Of a stretch of DNA of 64,000 nt, positions 60,470 to 64,000 are shown one piece after another. The number at the start of each line of letters is the position of its first letter. Positions within the stretch are counted from its first letter, which is position 1. Location: the NCBI RefSeq assembly GCF_008710145.1, contig NZ_VYKL01000021.1, positions 62,001 to 126,000 of the forward strand, written 5' to 3'. The translations under genes were made by a program, and so were the position numbers. The stretch is from Niallia endozanthoxylica. GTDB taxonomy: Bacteria > Bacillota > Bacilli > Bacillales > Cytobacillaceae. Under the pieces are notes generated by a model. That model searched no databases. It was not told where the DNA came from and saw nothing but the letters and a program-made list of their open reading frames with translations.

Positions 60470-62191
60470 TTGGCTATTTTAGAAAAAGAAGTAGAGATTA
60501 CATTGCATAACAAAACGATTGAATACTATGAAAAACTTGGATACGAAATACCAAGAAGGAAAAATAGACAAAACAAAATGGTAGTTCCACGAGGTTCAAA
60601 GATCATTGTAAAATTAGAAGACTTACAAGAAGGTAGCGGCGTTTTTGTAACAAAAATTTGTGATGATTGTGGTTCTACTGGAAAGGTAAAGTATTCCTCT
60701 ATATTTATTTATCGGGAAAGGGGAGATGGGAGAGACAGGTGTAAGGAGTGTGGTTGGAAATATGGAATACCTAAAAAAGATTCTAATTACTTGGTAAAGG
60801 TAGGGAGCATAGCTGAAACAGATTCACATATAGCTCCTTTGTTTTACTACGAAGAAGATGCATTTAAATATACAAGAAATTCTGCAAGAAAGGTATACTT
60901 CAAATGTCCAACTTGTAATCGTAAAATACTTAAACAAATAGGCTATGTCACTAATTTCGGACTTACTTGCGAACTTTGTGACGATGGATTTACAATCCCC
61001 GAGAAATTTACAGTGAAATTATTAGAACAATTGGGAATTGCTTTTGAAACTCAAAAGATTTTTGAGTGGTCTGGTAATAAGAGATATGATTTCTATATCG
61101 AAGATAAAAATATGATTTTAGAAACTCATGGTATGCAACATTACGGTATCACATTTGAGTATCTTGGTGGAAGAACATTAGAAGAAGAACAAGAAAACGA
61201 TAGGCTGAAATTCAACAATGCAATTGAAAATGGAGTTGAAAACTACATCGTCATTGACTGTCAACGGTCAGAGTTTAAGTATCTTAAAAATAGCTTTTTA
61301 AAGAGTGAATTTGCAAATTCCTATGACTTAACATGTATAGATTGGGAAGAGTGCTACAAGTTTGCTTGCTCCTCCTTGATGCATGAGGCTTGGAAAATGT
61401 GGGATAATGGAATGACAAGTACAAGTAAAATTGCAGAAAAGCTAAATATAAGTAGAACAGGAGCTACTAGATATCTTAAACGAGGTTATGAACTTGGTAT
61501 ATGTACCTATGATGTTGAAAAAGAAACGAATATTAGTCCAGTTGTACAATTGTCTCCGATTGGCGAGTTTATGAATGAGTTTGAAAGTATATCTAAAGCA
61601 ATGGACTATCTAGGATTTTCAAAGAACAATAACGACTGTAGCAATATATCTACGGTATGTGGCGGAAAAACGAAAACTGCTTATGGTTATAGATGGATGT
61701 ATAAAGAAGATTATGATAAATATCTAAAGGGTGAAATAGAATTACCGCAATATCAAGACACTAGATATGAAACGATAGTAAAATTAACTTTTGATAATGA
61801 ACTTGTTTCAGAACACATAGGTGTTTACGATGCTTCTGTTTCAGTAGGATTGTCTAGGTCAAATTCTCATATTATAGATTGCTGTAATGGGAAAAGAGAT
61901 AAATCTCATGGATTCAAATGGATGTATAAAAAAGATTATATTAAATATCTCAATGGTGAGATTGAAATGCCACCATTTAATGATACTAGACCTAAAATAA
62001 TAGTGAGATTGACGAAAGACAACGAATATATATCAGAACATGAAGGTGTTTTAAATGCTTCAATTTCTGTTGGATTTTCTGAGGTAAAGTATCAAATTAC
62101 AAATTGTTGTAAGAGGAAAGTGAAGTCTGCATACGGATATAAATGGATGTATAAAGAAGACTATGAAGTACAGTATGGAAAAATTAAATAG
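60470..62191 (+). CDS. Putative free-standing homing endonuclease (VSR/EDxHD-like) with three C-terminal repeats
   Basis: 573 residues. Residues about 60-170 carry two Cys4 zinc ribbons (KICDDCGSTG ... RCKECGWKYG; FKCPTCNRK ... CELCDDG). About 180-280 is a VSR-like nuclease: FTVKLLEQLGIAFETQKIFE, YDFYIEDKNMILETHGMQHY, and FNNAIENGVENYIVIDCQ, the pattern of phage EDxHD homing enzymes such as I-Bth0305I. A helix-turn-helix follows (TSKIAEKLNISRTGATRYLK). Then come three ~65-residue units of NUMOD1-like type, each ending Y/HG-Y/F-R/K-WMYKxDY. The TTG at 60470 is chosen because GAGGA lies seven bases before it; an ATG at 60395 has no such site. It is not inside an intron or intein here. Confidence 0.75.
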   Translation: MAILEKEVEITLHNKTIEYYEKLGYEIPRRKNRQNKMVVPRGSKIIVKLEDLQEGSGVFVTKICDDCGSTGKVKYSSIFIYRERGDGRDRCKECGWKYGIPKKDSNYLVKVGSIAETDSHIAPLFYYEEDAFKYTRNSARKVYFKCPTCNRKILKQIGYVTNFGLTCELCDDGFTIPEKFTVKLLEQLGIAFETQKIFEWSGNKRYDFYIEDKNMILETHGMQHYGITFEYLGGRTLEEEQENDRLKFNNAIENGVENYIVIDCQRSEFKYLKNSFLKSEFANSYDLTCIDWEECYKFACSSLMHEAWKMWDNGMTSTSKIAEKLNISRTGATRYLKRGYELGICTYDVEKETNISPVVQLSPIGEFMNEFESISKAMDYLGFSKNNNDCSNISTVCGGKTKTAYGYRWMYKEDYDKYLKGEIELPQYQDTRYETIVKLTFDNELVSEHIGVYDASVSVGLSRSNSHIIDCCNGKRDKSHGFKWMYKKDYIKYLNGEIEMPPFNDTRPKIIVRLTKDNEYISEHEGVLNASISVGFSEVKYQITNCCKRKVKSAYGYKWMYKEDYEVQYGKIK

Positions 62192-62271
62192 ATTCTGATT
62201 CAATCCAGTAGCCTTTTGCTGCCAATATCCAATAGGTTGCATTCCTCCAAGTATATGAAGCAATAATTAAA

Positions 62272-62297
62272 GCGAACAGTGCCAGGCACTGTTCGTC
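62272..62297. repeat. Family-2 repeat (GTGCCAGGCAC palindrome)
   Basis: GCGAACAGTGCCAGGCACTG followed by TTCGTCG: CGAACAGTGCC and GGCACTGTTCG are a perfect inverted pair. Confidence 0.75.
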
Positions 62298-62411
62298 GAT
62301 AGGGCTCATTTCTGGAGTATGAAATGCGCTCTTAGGCCAGATTGTTTAGGAGCATTTTCAAGATAATATAGATATAATTAGAGAATATTTAGAATAAGGG
62401 AGTTTTCAAAT

Positions 62412-63308
62412 TTGCTAACTAACCACTTAGATTTTCGATTAGAAGCCAAAATTAAAGAAATATATGAGCAACACAAAGTTCGGTCTGCAAAAATAGATTG
62501 GGGTTATTATGAGTTCTTGCCATGGGATAAAGCTCAAGATTTTAGAAGGTTACCCTGGGATAAGAGCCAAGTCACTCTCCCAAGTGGAATAATTACTGCA
62601 GTCGAAACAGCCTTACTTACAGAAGTGAATTTGCCTTGGTTTACTTCTCACTTGGAACAAACCTTTAAAGGAAGTTTATCCGTTATCACAGACTTTGTTC
62701 ATACTTGGACAGCAGAGGAAGATCAACATTCTAATTTACTTGAAAATTATTTGCTTATTACACGAAACGTAGACCCTAAGCGATTACATGAACTTCACAA
62801 ACAAACCGTTGAGGGTGGTTGGTCGCCTGATTTTCATACCCCATTTGAAACCATGGTATATACCACGCTTCAAGAACTTGCGACCATGGTATTTTACAAC
62901 AACGTATCCAAAGCAGCCGGTTCACACGACAAAGATTTATCTTCTCTATTAAGAAGATTAGCAAAAGATGAAATTTTACACTATGCCTTCTATCGAGACG
63001 TAGTAAAATTCCATTTGCAAATAGAACCAAATTATTGTTTTTACCTGGGGCATGTTATTAAAAATTTTCAAATGCCTGGAACAGTAATGCCTGACTTTGA
63101 AGAAAGAATGAATACTATTGCAAAAGAAGCTAATTATGGTCCTCTTGAGTATTTTGACCAAGTATTAGATGTTATTGTTGAGTACTGGGAATTGGAAAAG
63201 TTAAGGCCAATGGCCCCTGAAGCTGAGAAGGCTCGTGTAGACATTATATCTTATCGTGATAGATTAAAAAAAGTAAGAGACCGCTTAGCTAAGAAAAGGT
63301 CCCAATGA
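62412..63308 (+). CDS. Acyl-ACP desaturase-like ferritin-fold di-iron protein
   Basis: A 298-residue four-helix-bundle protein of the FA_desaturase_2 type. Carboxylate-bridged di-iron ligands are in order: Glu in AVETALLTEVNLP (about 65-71), E-x-x-H in WTAEEDQHSN (about 103-107), Glu in TLQELATMVFYNN, and E-x-x-H in AKDEILHYAFYRDV. Soluble acyl-ACP desaturases introduce double bonds in acyl chains with O2 and ferredoxin. Related bacterial proteins may instead be oxygenases of other substrates. The start is TTG behind AAGGGAG. Rare among Bacilli, which normally use membrane desaturases, so horizontal origin is plausible. No redox partner is adjacent. Confidence 0.8.
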   Translation: MLTNHLDFRLEAKIKEIYEQHKVRSAKIDWGYYEFLPWDKAQDFRRLPWDKSQVTLPSGIITAVETALLTEVNLPWFTSHLEQTFKGSLSVITDFVHTWTAEEDQHSNLLENYLLITRNVDPKRLHELHKQTVEGGWSPDFHTPFETMVYTTLQELATMVFYNNVSKAAGSHDKDLSSLLRRLAKDEILHYAFYRDVVKFHLQIEPNYCFYLGHVIKNFQMPGTVMPDFEERMNTIAKEANYGPLEYFDQVLDVIVEYWELEKLRPMAPEAEKARVDIISYRDRLKKVRDRLAKKRSQ

Positions 63309-63429
63309 ATAAACAACGGTCAACAATATAAAAAATGCATATTTTAGGTATTCCAGAAAAGAGCGCAAGAGTGAAGTAAAGGAACAGGTAAATTAAAGAC
63401 AGCGGTTTAAAAGGGAGATTGATTCTTTT

Positions 63430-63654
63430 ATGAAGATTAAGAAGAAAAAGCTATTTATGGTTTCAGTTATGATTTTTTCATTTTTTGTAATATCTATTAT
63501 TTCGAACTATAACTCTCTTGAAAATGCGAAAAGTGCTTGTGTCGAAAATAATAAGAGCCCTAACATCGAACAAGAATTTTTGGCAATAAATTGGGCTGTT
63601 TCCTGTAGCGAACAGTGCCAGGCACCGTTCGTCTCGTTCTTGCCCTTGCGTTAA
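63430..63654 (+). CDS. Small secreted or membrane-anchored protein, 3' end rewritten by a repeat
   Basis: 74 residues. The basic N terminus (KIKKKKLF) and hydrophobic VSVMIFSFFVISIISNY form a signal peptide or anchor. A short extracellular part (ACVENNKSPNIEQEFLAINW, AVSC) follows. From residue 60 on the codons fall in the family-2 repeat (SEQCQAPFVSFLPLR), so the original C terminus was probably replaced when the repeat inserted. Likely a damaged gene. GGGAG precedes the ATG. Confidence 0.5.
   Translation: MKIKKKKLFMVSVMIFSFFVISIISNYNSLENAKSACVENNKSPNIEQEFLAINWAVSCSEQCQAPFVSFLPLR
63606..63635. repeat. Family-2 repeat inside a gene end
   Basis: GTAGCGAACAGTGCCAGGCA then CCGTTCGTC, matching the copy at 62272 in 22 of 23 core positions. 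Confidence 0.75.
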
Positions 63655-63896
63655 GTAGACTTATACTTATTTCTACTTATCTTCGAACGGTTGCTTTTCT
63701 TACTTTTGGAAACAAGTAGATATATTTTAAATTTCATTCATGGTAGTGAGTGTATGAAGTTATGAATTATGTTAATTTAACTGGATAGAACTTCAGTAAA
63801 ATAAATAAAAACTTCGGTACGATCCTTTTTTTATTTATGTGGTTAACTAGAGGTTACTCAAAAAATGAACCTTCAAGAAGGCAGGTTAGCCTAACC

Positions 63897-63976
63897 GACA
63901 CATAGGGACGGATCTCACGTTTTATCTGAGAAATATTTTCCTTGAAATGAAACGGCAGAATCGTCCCCGCGTATCT
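63897..63976. repeat. Family-1 repeat
   Basis: CATAGGGACGGATCTCACG at the left, GAAATATTTTCCTTGAAATG in the centre and AAACGGCAGAATCGTCCCCG at the right. It is the only supported feature in 63655-64000. Confidence 0.75.
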
Positions 63977-64000
63977 AAATTTATATTTCATCTGTCATTT

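Noticed and set aside
62192-62271. Minus-strand fragment YTWRNATYWILAAKGYWIES
   Set aside because: It looks protein-like but is only about 25 codons, without start or family match. Too short to support a gene.

Overview
The window looks like a chromosomal segment of a low-GC Bacillaceae (Bacillus sensu lato). The grounds are strong AAGGAGG-type ribosome binding sites with frequent TTG and GTG starts, SLH-domain surface proteins, the DUF1659/DUF2922/YvrJ small-protein trio, a type B RNase P RNA and a Bacillus-type large SRP RNA with an Alu domain. No tRNA, 16S/23S rRNA or CRISPR array was seen.

Layout. 0-10.9 kb is mixed metabolic and surface content: an oxidoreductase tail, an aldo/keto reductase, an HpaB-type monooxygenase, a GNAT enzyme, two SLH proteins (one fused to a ComEC-like metallo-beta-lactamase domain and an Excalibur domain, overlapping a DUF3006 gene), an AhpD-like protein, and several decayed gene fragments. 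11.2-14.5 kb holds a PLD-helicase-DUF3427 protein convergent with a Nudix hydrolase. 14.8-15.6 kb holds rnpB directly followed by the SRP RNA gene, an unusual pairing. 15.7-19.2 kb is an aldehyde/alcohol dehydrogenase operon behind a structured leader, a LacI-operator-like palindrome and a dead LacI-family gene.

19.4-55 kb is a dense defence island: McrBC (with an EVE-like domain inserted in the McrB AAA+ core), a complete type I restriction-modification operon (hsdM-hsdS-hsdR), a stand-alone OLD-family ATPase/TOPRIM nuclease, a second and different McrBC, and a compact five-gene operon (MazG-like pyrophosphohydrolase, PLD-helicase, HIT hydrolase, GIY-YIG-like nuclease, DUF6884). Last comes dptF-dptG-dptH, the phosphorothioation-dependent restriction module, without any dnd modification gene in view. 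The part from 33.9 to 54.7 kb is bracketed by two near-identical ~780 bp direct repeats, each carrying DUF1659-DUF2922-yvrJ, and contains an IS21 remnant and a set of helically phased 21-bp repeats.

55-64 kb contains a Uma2 endonuclease, a beta-helix protein, a frameshifted membrane protein, an unknown gene, a VSR/EDxHD-like putative homing endonuclease with three C-terminal repeats, a di-iron acyl-ACP-desaturase-like protein and a small secreted protein whose 3' end runs into a repeat.

Two interspersed palindromic repeat families recur. Family 1 is about 80 bp, with GAAACG...GGGACGGTTC ends and an ATATTTTCC centre. It lies in the 5' leader, or just upstream, of most of the defence operons: PLD-helicase, Nudix, both mcrB genes, hsdM and dptF. 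Family 2 has a GTGCCAGGCAC core. The best candidates for something undescribed are the MazG/PLD-helicase/HIT/GIY-YIG/DUF6884 operon, the solitary dptFGH module, the repeat-bounded island and the rnpB-SRP RNA tandem.
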